A program made the translations under genes and the position numbers. This document shows positions 52,057-63,187 of a stretch of DNA of 64,000 nucleotides, one piece after another. Every line of letters begins with the position of its first letter. Position 1 is the first letter of the stretch. The stretch is taken from NCBI GenBank assembly GCA_002118135.1, contig BDIU01000159.1:1-64000 (forward strand), given 5' to 3'. The stretch comes from Trebouxia sp. TZW2008 (Eukaryota; Chlorophyta; Trebouxiophyceae; Trebouxiales; Trebouxiaceae). Under the pieces are notes generated by a model that saw nothing but the letters and a program-made list of their open reading frames with translations, ran no database searches and was not told the DNA's origin.

Positions 52057-55000
52057 ATGACCCACCGTTGGTGCGGGAAAACGCACACACTTTCAGTGGG
52101 ATGCCATTTGGCAAGGTCAATTAACCGTGCGAAAACACAGACCGTGACTGGAATCACGATTCTGCATCTCACACCCGCAAGCGCTCTGCAATCGCTGCAA
52201 TTTGAGCAAGCAACTGCTGCATCGAGCGTGGCAGGTGGACTTGTCCTCCAGAGTGTCCTGTGCTTGACCTCGATCCTAGCGATGATCTTGCTTGCGGTAT
52301 TCAAAGCTGTGCTATAACGCGCATACCGCCTATAGCGTGGGCACATGTAACGGAGACTGTGCCAGCGTCACAGTACCAGATGAACTTGACGCTCCTTGAC
52401 AGGCCAGCGACTCGTGGCCTCATCAGTGAACCTCGTAGCAGGTCTGATGGAGCCTCTGCCTGCCACTCGGCATTATTGCAGTGCATGAGAGCTCATTTTA
52501 CTCGGCATGCAGGCTCAGCGGGGGTGTGGGGCGCAGCTCGCATTGCTGTTGGCGCCTCTTGGTACCCAGAGCTCAAGCAAGACCCACAGGCAGCAGGTCT
52601 TTACTGGATGCGCAGCACCAGCATAGATGTTGCACACGATCATTCAAGGTGTGCAAAATGATATCTGTGCCCAACTTGTGCATTGTCAGACATTGTCTGT
52701 CAGGCGCAAGGCGTCTGCTGAGAAGGCGCTGGACACAGAGAGCAATTTCCTGCTGACCTGACAGACCTGGTTTGCATGCTACAGGCAGGGCGTGTTGCAG
52801 CAGTTGCAACTGCACCTTCACCCTCAACCAACTCAAGTTCAAGCTCAAACTTGAGCACACCCCCTTTGGTCATCAATTTTGACAATAATGATGCCAAAGA
52901 CAATCATGTCACTGTGATTTACATCTCAGGCCCAGATTCAAGAGACCTCTTGATGCAGCTGACAGGTGCATTTAACACCTTGCACCTGCTGGTTGCTGGT
53001 GCTGAGGTCGTGACAGATGACGGGCAGATACGGGACAAGTTCAAGGTCACAGATCAGCAGCATCAGAAGGTATCATTACTATTCATGCCGAAATCATATT
53101 GCCTGTGAGCAAGCATGAAGCTACAGTATGCTGTCGCACCAGCTCTTGTGATGATCATGCGTTGCTGCATCAGGTTTTGTTGATCTGCGTTGCTACATCA
53201 GCTTTGATTGTTTGTGTGAAGCATTTAACACTGTGCACAGATTCCAGAGGACGCTTGGGACAACCTAAGGAGGAAATTGCTCAGCTTGGTCTCTGGCACC
53301 AGTCGCAGCTCCCAGCCTCAGATCTTTGGTGCAACTCCAACTGTGGACACCCAACAGATACGGCAGAAGGCAGGACAGCTCAAAGTGAGTTGTCGCCTGC
53401 TTCTTTGGCATACACCCACTGAATCTGCTGACAGAGCTGCCCCATATCAGCCTGGTTTGCTGTTCATCCACAGCACAGCCGCACCAAAAACTTGCTGTTA
53501 AGCAACTGTATTGAACACTGCTGTTTGCTCCTGCCCAGCAAAGCGCACTTGTTGCTTGCTGTACACGCTGTTCTGTATCACCACTGAACAACAGCATAGC
53601 CCTTAGCACAGCAGCATCTGACTTTACCAGGCCTAACAAGCCAGAATGTTTGGCACCTTCAGTCTGGCTTAGGCTCTTTGAAGGACAGCTCATGCCCATA
53701 CGGTGGTATGTGTTGCTGCAGGGTTCTGCATCAGCGCTGGAGACAGCAGCAGCAGACATGGGTCAGGCAGCGGGGGCCTTGGTGGCTGCGGAACGGCACA
53801 TTGCTGATCTTGCTGATCAAAAGGTGGGTGTTCATCTATAATAAAAGCACAGCCTCTGCGCACAAGTAAGGCTGGGCATGCAGCAAATATCTGTCTGCAA
53901 CAGACCAGCTGCAGTTGCGTCGGCCCGAGTTTGCAAAACTCTCATGTGCAATTATGCGTTCGGCGCCAAGCCCACCATTTGTGCTTATCCTTGAATTTCA
54001 ACTTGCTAAGGGCACTGGACGCCATCCCGTGAAATGCAGAATGTGGAATGCCCTGTTGGTGGTGCCTGTTTGCATCGGTTTGTCAAGCCACAACAGCAAC
54101 TGCAAAAGACTTGTGTCATGCCTTTGGAGGCATGAGTAGGCTAGTGCGTGTTATGATCACCTGAACCCTGGACGCATTTGAAGCAGCAGCAGCAGCCATT
54201 GCAGGCTATGGGCAATCATGTTGCTGCAACAATATTGTCAGTTGTGCTTGCGCTTTCCCTTTTCAAGAATGGATACAATGGCATATATTGAGACTGGCAT
54301 GAAGATATTCAGGCCAGGGCATGACGCCTGTTGTGTCAAAGCACTGACGCCATCAGCTGTACTCACATGCCATCAGCAAGCAGACAGAACAGCTTCTGTG
54401 CAGATGCTTCACCCAAGCAGCCGCAGAAGTTCGTCAGTCCTCTGATTTCAGCAAGTCATCTGCTGGACTGGCAGCCAATCTGTGGGTCAGGACTTGGGTT
54501 TTCAACGCTTGTGTCTTGCAAAAGATCAGCCATAATAATGATGGCTGTGCGCGCTCAGTCCAGCAACTGCTAGGCAGCCTGGCTTTCATGCAATATTATA
54601 ACTAGCAAACAGCACCCAATTGCTCAGCACAGGCATGCAAGCAGGCAGTACCGCAAATGCAGCAGGCCATCAGCAGGCAGAAGATCATCCAACCAACACA
54701 GCACAGTCAGCCTAGCAGCGTACATTACACACTTGTGTGCGCTGGGTCGCACCGTCTGTTTGTACTCAGCAGGGTTGCGATAAGACCTCACTAGCAAGCG
54801 TGTCAGTGATCATGGTGATGATTGCAAGCACTGGGGTGCAGCAGGCCAGAACAAGTGCTTTGTTAGGGCACAGCAAACCAGGCAAAGGCAAGCCATCTTC
54901 AGCAGGCAATGCTGCAGACGCAGTGCATCACCTGGCGATAGAGAGCAGGAAGCATAGCAGTGCAAAAAACTTACATACACTGAGGTGATGCAGGCAGGGG

Positions 55001-58000
55001 CAAGTGCTTTGGCAGAAGCAGAGGTGAAGCAGGCAGAGGCAAGACTGTCTCCCTGAAAAAAGCCGGACAGACAACTGCTTGACAGACATCGTAGCATTGT
55101 GGATCACTTGATGACAAACACTGCGATGGTGCAGGCAGGGGCAAGTGCATTGGCAGAGGCAGAGGTGAAGCGGGCAGAGGCAGCAGCATTACTGGAGCGG
55201 CGCATGGCAGCCATGGAGGCAATCTGGCAGCATAGCAATTTGCATTTCTCATTTGCACTGGGGTGTTGCAGGCTGGGGCAAGTGCATTGGCAGAAGCAGA
55301 GGTGAAACGGGCGGAAGCAGCAGCATTGCTGGAGCGGCGCATGGCAGCCATGGAGGCAGTTCTGGCAGCGCGCCGTACCACCTCTGCTGAGCCTGTGGAG
55401 CCCCAAGCAGCCCGAGGACCAGGAGCAGACCTGCGCTTCCAGGTACTGTGAAATCTGTTTCAACGACTGCTCTGGTCACTAAGGAACATGTCATTATGTG
55501 AAGTTGTCCTTGCTTAAATAGTCACACTACAGCCAGCATGCAGTGACTGATTCCCAATTGCAGCGTCCTTGCATTGAGGGTGTTTTTGTTTTGAGTGGCG
55601 GGATAGGAAAAAATGCAGCAGTCAAAAGCCTTTTTGGCTGAATCGCTCCTGTGTCTGCCACATTGGGTACGGACAAGGGTGCTTGTCATTGACCCTCCTG
55701 TGTTGGTGACCTTGATCACCAAAAAGCATGTTATGGTATCATGCTATTCTCTTGAGTGAAGTCCCTTTCTTCGCGTTGTTTTCTGCTTTTTGTGTTCGCC
55801 AAGGCACATCAGCAGACACGGGAGCAAAAATAAAGGGAACAATCAAACTTTGCTCAAGGCGTTAGCCAGCATGACCACAACATCAGCGGCTAGTGACCTT
55901 TGAGATATATATTCACTGGCTTGCAAGCATAGGTTTTGCGTTCAGATTTTACTACTTTACATTGTTGCAAGGACATGTTTCCTCCACCATGAGCACAGGC
56001 ACCACCAAAAGCAGACAATTTGTTGAGGACAGAAAACAATGTCGCGTGTGTGACCGATGCTACAAGCATCGTCAGACTCACCTTGTTCTTCCAGGAGCTG
56101 TCTGAACCTGTGTTACCTTATCATCATACCATACATATCATCACCACATCATCATCGTATCATACCTTACGTATCACCTTACCTGCCATGAACACTGCAG
56201 ATTGACACAGTGTCATCTTGTCATACAGGCTGGTGGTGCAACGTCTTCTGGGCCAGCTGCAGGCAGTGGTCTGGAGATCATCCTGCAAGGCTTCAACTGG
56301 GAGTCATGCAAGCATGAATACTACACGGTCAGCGTGCATGCTGCTAACTGTACTGGGTCTGCGACGGCTGCAGTTGCTTGCACACTTGACGCAGGGCACT
56401 TATTTCAGCAACGCTGCTCCTCAAGAACTGCTGACATCAGCTGCCTTGTGGCATACTTGCTACAGCAGATGATACCTTTCTTTGCCATAGCTGCGGGATT
56501 ACACAGGTGCACCAGTCTCTAACCATCAGAGGCTGTTGCACATCAGCACTGTGCATGTTGCATATGCTGTCTTTGCATGTGCATTTACAATGTTGATGCT
56601 GCTGTCTACCCCAGTCCTTCATACATGCATGACAGATCATCACCACTCATTGTTACTGCTCAACTGGACCCCAATCTCTCAGCAAGTCATTCTCTCAGTA
56701 CATGATCTTCTCAGCAAGTGGTGTTGGTACAGACAATCAAGAAGGAGATCCCCAGCATAGCAGAGGCAGGCTTCACAGCAATGTGGTTGCCGCCTCCAAG
56801 TGATGCTGTCAGCTCTCAGGGGTACCTGCCCCGGGACTACTACAACCTGAACAGCAAGTACGGCACAGAAGCAGAGCTGCGGGAGCTGTTGGCTGTCATG
56901 CATGAGAATGGTGTCAAAGCCATTGCTGACATTGTCATCAACCATAGATGTGCCCACTTCCAGGTTTGTGCTGCACACCAGCCTGCGCTGTCAGGCTTTG
57001 CACTGATTGCTGCACGTGTACCTTGAGCAAGTACCTGATGGTCAGTGCAGGGCCCAGCTTACACCCACTCGTTGTGTGATTGGCACTGCATGATACAGCT
57101 CACATCGCTGCTTTCCCTTTGTAAAAGTAGGCCTGATGACAGAAATTTGTGAGAGTGACTGTCTATGCAATCACTTTACCCTGCAGGGCTGGCAGAGTCT
57201 TTGCGTGAAAGCACCTGGAAAGACTTGCAATCTGTTGCTCCTGCAAGTTCAAAACAGGTGGGAACTTGTTCTTGGCCAAATGCAGGAAGATGGCAAGTGG
57301 AACAAGTTTGGAGGTCGATTAGCTTGGGACAAGTCCTACATTTGTAATAACAACGCTGCCTTTGGCGGTACTGGTGGCCACAAAGCCCAGGAGGACTACG
57401 TTGCAGCCCCCAACCTGGATCATAGCCAGGAAAGAGTGCGCAAGGACCTCACAAACTGGATGAAGTGGCTCAGGAACACTGTCGGCTTTGATGGCTGGCG
57501 TTTTGACTTTGTCAAGGGCTACGGTAGGCTTCACAGCATATGCAACCAAGCACAAGCACAGAAAGCTGTTGCTGCACATGTCACAGCTGCGCAACAATAG
57601 CTCCAGATTGTCATGGCAGTGCCAAGGCTTCAGCAAGTTGCAGTGGAAAAGCTTTATGTTATGACATCAACCGAGTGCCTGTGCATAGCTGTGAGCATTC
57701 TGCATGGCATGCTGGACTCAGCAAGTACAGCAGCAGATGCCTTGTCAAAGCTGACTCAAGCATATGCCCTGGGGCAATGTTTCATGTTCAGCCTGCAGCT
57801 GAAACTGTATGCTACTGGCGCCTGCTTTGGGCTTTCAAGCACATGCACTCATACTCTCAGTTGTTGCACCACCACCCAGCATGGCACAGGATGTTCGCAC
57901 GCCATGTGCATGGCACTCCTGGCTGAATAGTGCAGCAGCTGAGTAGGCAGTGAGACAGTACAGCAATGCCACAGTGCCCCTCACAGCTTTTGGGAAGTAC

Positions 58001-60734
58001 TGGGATACCTTTGAATATACACATGTGTGCTGAATTGCTAATCATGCTGAATGGCTGAATGGTGCTGCAGCTGGGGAGGCAGTGAGGGAATACATCAACG
58101 CCACCGTGCCCCTCATGGCCTTTGGGGAGTACTGGGACACCTGTGAGTACACAGACGGTGTGCTCAACTACAACCAGGACTCTCACAGGCAGCGCACCGT
58201 CAACTGGTGTGACAAGACTGGCGGCACTGCAGCAGCCTTTGACTTCACCACCAAAGGTCGGTTTGGGCCTGACAAACATCCACTCAGCTTACTGACGCGT
58301 GCTGTTGCGTCACAGCACACTGTCAAACACTGTTCCAGCTTGTGATACATCCAAAGCTGCATGTCAGTCATACAGGGATCACCTCTCATGACAGCAGATG
58401 TGGTGTTGAGGTCCTGCCTGCTTTGTTTGTTTGTTGTTATCCCATACATCACATCAGCATTCATGCACTTACATCTGATCTCACGGGTAAATGGCATTGT
58501 CCGTCCTGCGAGGCTAAGCCTGTAGACTTTATGCAGACGCCTAGCCCAGGTTTGACATCTAGTGCCTGCTGGTAAAGGGTCTGCTCCTGATGCAGCCCCT
58601 TTTGTATGAAGAATGCCTTCCTGACCCTAGACCAGTGTGGGGTTGCAATGTATGCCGCCCGTAACATAGCATTCCTGACTCCAGTCATCAAACAGACTCT
58701 GAGGTTGCAAGCTGGCCAGAGACTGGCCCTGGGGCAGCACAGAGTCATTACAATGGTGGCAGTACTACTTTTGAACTGACTGTACCTGACAATTTCATGC
58801 TCTGCAAACAAGTCACAATTTGCCCATGCGTCCAAGCTTGCAGTGGAGGCACAAGGGGCCAGACCTTGCTAGCTGCAAGGCAACAGCCAGTGAAGATTGC
58901 TCAGCTTGGCATCTGAGCTGCACGGAATGTGGTATTGTTGCTTTATATGCAAATTAATGATCTTGCGCTCTAGGCTGCCCAGATGCCAGCTCGGCACACA
59001 CTGAAATGGCCCTGCAACAGCTGTATGTTTTCCAAGATGATGTTCAGCAATGCTGGTCAACCTGACACTCTTCCAGGAATGCTTGCTGGTCTGCACAAGG
59101 AGATCACAACATGTCTCTGGCATTGATTGTCAGCCAACCCTGTATGATACTCAGATAGCCAGTCCTGCATGACTGCTTTAGCTACAGCTCCACCCCATAC
59201 AGAGCAGCTGCAGGGTGGCCATCATGTCTTTGCAGCAGGCAGGGCTCTGAATCTCCCCAAGATACTCAGATGCAACCAGCAAAGGTGTTGACTGCTGCAA
59301 TAGTCAGCACAACCAAAGCGGCATGTCCAGGGCAAACGCTGTTCAGGCAGCTCGCGCAACACTGTCATAGGGTCGCAGGCAGCTTAGCCATTGCAGTTGG
59401 GGATCGATATTGCAAGCAATGTGGGTGTGAACCCTCATGCAGAGCATGCAGCAAGCAAAAACACATATCGTAACCTACATTGTGCTGCAGTGAAGCTCGC
59501 AAAATGAATCTTCAAGGCTGTTGAGTCAGGGCAACCTATTGGGCATGGCAAGTGCAGTAGGTTTGGAGCAGGGGAGTCAGGGGGAGGATTGTGTGCGTAG
59601 TAAAAGGTCTCATGTGTGCAGTAAGGGTCAATACTTTTGTGGTGCAGGTATACTGCAGGAGGCGATGGGGAGGGGCGAGTACTGGCGCCTAGTGGATGGG
59701 CAGGGGCGGCCCCCTGGCCTCATGGGCATGTGGCCCTCCAGAGCCATCACCTTCATTGAGAACCACGACACAGGTCTGTTACTGTGGCACTTCTCTGCAA
59801 CATGGCAAATTGCTAACTTCTATGGTCGAGGACCACAACACAGGTCTGCCATCTTTTGCACCGCACTGCAACAGTTGTTTGCATGAGGATAGGATTGTCT
59901 GCTCTGGATCATGCAGTACACGTCTCCTTCTTTATACGTCTCGGATTGATATGTGGCTGCAGCCGACAAATGGCATGCCCTGTTCCGCATGCAAACATCT
60001 CTCATGCTAGCTGCATACCTGATTCAAGTGTATTGATTATGTTGTGTCGTGACACCAGTGGGCAAGCGCTGCTGTATCTGCAGGCTCCACTTTGAATCAC
60101 TGGCCTTTCCCCTGGGCCCATTTGGCAGAGGCTCACGCCTACCAGCTGACCCAGTGTGGCACCCCATGCGTCTTCTATGACCACTTCATGAATGCAGACC
60201 TGCAGAAACCCATCAAGGCGCTGCTGAAGATCAGAAAACGACATGGCATCAGCAACAGATCCAAGGTGGGTCGACCTGCCAACATCACAGACCACGTGCT
60301 TCGGTTGCATGTCTGGCTTAAGGAGGTTTTGCTAACAGTCCTGGCAAGGGATGCAGCCACATGCGAATCCAGCATCAAACATGTGGAATGGGACTTTGCA
60401 CATTCCTGCAGGCTTGCAGCTTCAACAGCAAGCTGTTAGCTGTGGAATGCGCTGCATTCTGATTGCTAGTGTGCGCTCATGCTTAGGTCATGACATGCAG
60501 TGCCCTGTTGTTGCATGCAAAATTCTTGTGGAGCTGACGTTCAAGCTGTGTTTGCAGGTGGCAGTGCATAAAGCAACAGCTGATGTGTACGCTGCCAGTG
60601 TGGACAAGAAGATAGCAGTCAAAGTAGGACCAGGCAACTGGTCTCCAAACGATGATAACCTGCAAATCGGTCAGAAAGAGTGGAAGCTTGCTACCAGTGG
60701 GTCAAACTTTGCAGTCTGGGATGCAGTTTACTGA
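52057..60734 (+). CDS. AMY3: Chloroplast alpha-amylase (AMY3 type, GH13) with an N-terminal ACT domain
   Basis: Endo-hydrolase of alpha-1,4 glucan bonds in plastid starch. Exons: 52057-52234, 52336-52648, 52739-53069, 53241-53384, 53722-53823, 55272-55442, 56229-56327, 56733-56963, 57286-57523, 58071-58256, 59648-59773, 60084-60265, 60558-60734 (TGA). Phases close to 826 codons (825 residues). The first about 55 residues are basic, Thr/Ser-rich and almost free of acids, as in a transit peptide. An ACT-like domain follows (HVTVIYISGPDSRDLLMQL to RDKFKVTD, then EDAWDNLRRKLL), then an Ala/Glu coiled coil. The GH13 domain matches AMY3: ILQGFNWES, MWLPPPSDAV, INHRCAHF, nucleophile Asp in GFDGWRFDFVKG, acid/base Glu in AFGEYWD, and transition-state Asp in FIENHDTG. 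It ends KEWKLATSGSNFAVWDA. Exons upstream of 52739 are less certain. AMY3 of plants has CBM45 modules in this N-terminal position. Confidence 0.93.
54986..55372 (+). repeat. Triplicated coiled-coil exon start in the amylase gene
   Basis: Sequence encoding A-G-A-S-A-L-A-E-A-E-V-K occurs at about 54990-55047 (truncated), 55130-55225 and 55272-55372. Copies 2 and 3 continue with AEAAALLERRMAAMEA. Copy 3 is the exon that runs on to a good donor at 55443. Copy 2 loses the frame after GGCAATCTGGCAGCATAG. Each copy keeps an acceptor-like CAGG at its start. Confidence 0.88.
57921..58165 (+). repeat. Relic copy of the amylase catalytic-Glu exon
   Basis: 57921-58031 and 58053-58165 align almost base for base from GGCTGAAT(A/G)GTGC to GGTGTGCT or TGTGTGCT. 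The downstream copy is the real exon (58071-58256). In the upstream copy the catalytic block reads A-F-G-K-Y-W-D instead of A-F-G-E-Y-W-D, GAGG before GCAGTG has become GTAG, and a TGA follows after VC. Confidence 0.9.
59755..59846 (+). repeat. Duplicated exon end and donor after the ENHDTG exon
   Basis: GAGAACCACGACACAGGTCT at 59758-59777 (exon end 59773 plus donor) recurs as GAGGACCACAACACAGGTCT at 59827-59846. The copy lies 69 bp into the intron and keeps the donor-like CAG|GTCTG. Confidence 0.8.
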
Positions 60735-61904
60735 TATCCTTTTGGACGCAGACATGATCATGATCAGACTTACAAGCTCAGTGTGTCATGATGTCTCAAA
60801 ACTGCAGATGCACCAGCTGGTGCGCTACTAGCATTAGGCTGGCAAATGAATGGGACTTGCTTCTGCCGTTACGGACTGCAAGTGACCTAGGGCAATGTGC
60901 ATCAATTGGTGCTTTGGTTCAGAAATGCTTTTCATGCAAGATCTACTAAAGCTTAGGCAGCCTAAGCTATGGCGCTATATGATGGTAACATGTCAAGTCT
61001 ACTGATAGAATAGGCAGCATGCCTGGTCATGTTAGTGGCGAAGGTGCAGGAGCATGAGGTTTGAGTGCTTTCGTCCTCTGCAGTAACCAATTCATCTGCA
61101 AATCGATACGCCGAGTACAGTGTTTGAACGTGCATTACGTTCCTGGACGACTAGCTGCGGACCAATCGACACCCCTTGTTTAAATTTCGACTTCGAGCAG
61201 AGCATGGCAGCAGCATGCGCAGGGGTCCATGAGCGTACTGGACATGTTGTCAGCAGGCAACGCACCCCCAGCAACCATGCAGCTGCTACAGACCATCAGG
61301 CACAACGTCACTGCGCGCCTGGGCAGCATGATGGAGAATGGCATGCTTGCAACTGAAGCAGTGCCTCAGCAGCAGCAGCACTTGAGCATCAACCACACTG
61401 CACTGCAAGCAAGCTGAAGGATATGGGCAGCTGCAGTAGCAAGCTCTATTTCAAAGAGCATTTACTGCCAAGCATTGAGAGACAGTTAGGTGGCTTGTTG
61501 ATCAGGGCACAGTTTCAGCAGGCAGCAACACTGCAGAGAATCACGCCTCCATGCATGAGCAGGCTCCACACCTACTTGCAGAAGCATGCATGAAGTACAG
61601 CCTAGCTTGCAAAGGAGGATTTGAATCTGCAGACAGCTGCCAGGAGAGAGAGAGAGAGAGAATAATTTTACATGCTTTAGCCAGCCAACAAGGCTGATCA
61701 CATGTGCCACACTGTGGCAATGACTATATGTCCATGAAATTCAGGCAGTCTATGACATAGTGAAACACCCCCAAATGATCACGTTGCGCAAAAAAAGCGC
61801 GCAGGTTATAACCGCAGCTCTCAAACAAACCAGGGTACTTGGCCCGCACCCCACTCATCAGCATTCCAGACATCAGTTGACAATTACATCATGTAAACCT
61901 AGAT
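60735..61904. other. Region between convergent amylase and coiled-coil genes
   Basis: About 1,170 bp. A 62-codon plus-strand frame at 61229-61417 (MSVLDMLSAGNAPPATMQLL onward) begins with ATG and ends in TGA, but has no domain and no context to support it. A (GA)n tract lies at 61644-61661. Otherwise nothing recognised. Confidence 0.35.
61644..61661. repeat. (GA)n microsatellite
   Basis: Nine consecutive GA dinucleotides, presumably in the 3' flank of the minus-strand gene that ends at 61905. Confidence 0.9.
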
Positions 61905-62519
61905 CTAGCAAGCTATTCTCTCATCAATGAACTGCAACATCTGATCCAGACTATCCTTGGTGTGGACCAAGTCATCTGGCAACCAATCTTCACTGAGGAG
62001 TTGCATGACATCCTTTGGATCCAAGGCCTTGCCTTTGTGAAACTCTGAATTGCCTGCATCAGCCACCTCCTTGACCTCATTCCAGAGCTTCATACTGAAA
62101 TGGTTGTCTGTAAGTGTGGTTTCCAGTAAAGCATGAGTTGGTTTACTGGATCTGTTGCCCTTGCTCTCATAGTGAAGCTTGTCTGCCAAAGCGTCCCAGC
62201 TACCATAGTGCATCTTGTACGCAATGTCAATGCGAAAGTATTTGATGTGGTCGCGCAGCACAGCAAGCTGCTCATTTTGCTTCAATGTTTTGACTAGCTT
62301 CTCCACCTCTTTGGTCAGTTTCTGCACCTCATCTTCCCTCTTGTCTGACTTTCTCAAAGCCTCTTCAGCCACTGTAATAGCAGCAGTGAAAGCTGCTAGA
62401 AGGGTGTGCCCAGTGGCAATGATGTCTCCATAGACCTCAGCTGCTTTGTCATCAGGGACGCCAAAAGAAGCCAAAAGATCTTGAACACATGACGCTAAGG
62501 TCTCCACATCACCATGCAT
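61905..62519 (-). CDS. Intronless coiled-coil protein of unknown function, 204 residues
   Basis: A single uninterrupted frame from ATG (62519) to TAG (61905). I do not recognise the family. The sequence reads as a real protein: Lys/Glu-rich with heptad-like spacing in the middle (DEVQKLTKEVEKLVKTLKQN), an aromatic-rich section with tryptophans (YKMHYGSWDALADKLHY, later KLWNEVKEVAD), and an acidic C-terminus with LSEDWLPDDL. No signal peptide or membrane segment. It stands out for lacking introns in an intron-rich window; it could be the last exon of a longer gene, since an open frame lies upstream on the minus strand (62558-62776) without an obvious splice connection. It is divergent from the WDR53-like gene. 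Confidence 0.62.
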   Translation of the reverse strand: MHGDVETLASCVQDLLASFGVPDDKAAEVYGDIIATGHTLLAAFTAAITVAEEALRKSDKREDEVQKLTKEVEKLVKTLKQNEQLAVLRDHIKYFRIDIAYKMHYGSWDALADKLHYESKGNRSSKPTHALLETTLTDNHFSMKLWNEVKEVADAGNSEFHKGKALDPKDVMQLLSEDWLPDDLVHTKDSLDQMLQFIDERIAC

Positions 62520-63187
62520 TGCCCAATGAATTTTGGGTTAGATCGAAGCAAATCCTGTCAGTCATTCAGTGCAAGGCGCTTCTTCTCAGTTTTGTCTGTG
62601 CAAACACAAACAGCAGCAGCAGTAGCAGCAACAGCAACCAGCTTACAAAGACAAGACAAAGTACCTTGGAGTGTTGCCAATGCATCAAATATACAAGATT
62701 CATTGTTGCGCACTGCTCTGCACTGAATGCTGGCAGGACCAGCAGAACAGAATGTGCAAACCTCTTCCAAGATCAAAGGGTTTTCGGCTTGTCCTGTAGA
62801 ACACAGTCAAGGTCCAGCTAGTGCGCAGCTTCGAGACGACACAAACAGCTTCCACGCGTCACCTGATTCCGCGTGTGTTCTCGCTGTGCGCAGCAAAGGT
62901 TACCGTTCCGCACACCTTTCTTTACGTCTTTACGGCAGCACCTACTCGGTGAAAGAGCGTCCACCTCGACAGATGAGCTAAAGATGTTTGGCGTATGATC
63001 ACAGCGTACGAGCACGAGTTGGCGCTCCCTAGAATAGGACTACTTGTCGACGAGGAACCCCCGTAAGACCCCATTGCCTTGCCCCGCAGCGCCCCGCAGA
63101 GGCCACGCAGGTGGCGTTACGTTTGAGCGTTAACGCGGGCACGTCCTGTTCCGCGACGCTGCAGAGCAGTGCTTTTGTACCAACACA
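62520..63187. promoter_or_regulatory. Divergent promoter region, coiled-coil gene / WDR53-like gene
   Basis: 668 bp between two start codons facing apart. The part near 63050-63120 is GC-rich with CCCCGCAGCGCCCCGCAGAG. Short frames on both strands have no recognisable product. An upstream exon of the minus-strand gene could lie here. Confidence 0.4.

Noticed and set aside
52017..52115. Alternative amylase first exon starting at ATG 52017
   Set aside because: Joining it in phase to the next coding block would need a 25-nt intron, too short for normal splicing. ATG 52057 gives a continuous, transit-peptide-like first exon instead.
57165..57600. Longer reading frames around the amylase exon 57286-57523
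   Set aside because: The frame is open upstream of the acceptor at 57285, but the extra residues do not match the family; GCAG at 57282-57285 is a good acceptor with correct phase.
61229..61417. 62-codon plus-strand frame (MSVLDML...)
   Set aside because: Starts with ATG but shows no domain, no splice context and no neighbour logic; length is within chance expectation.
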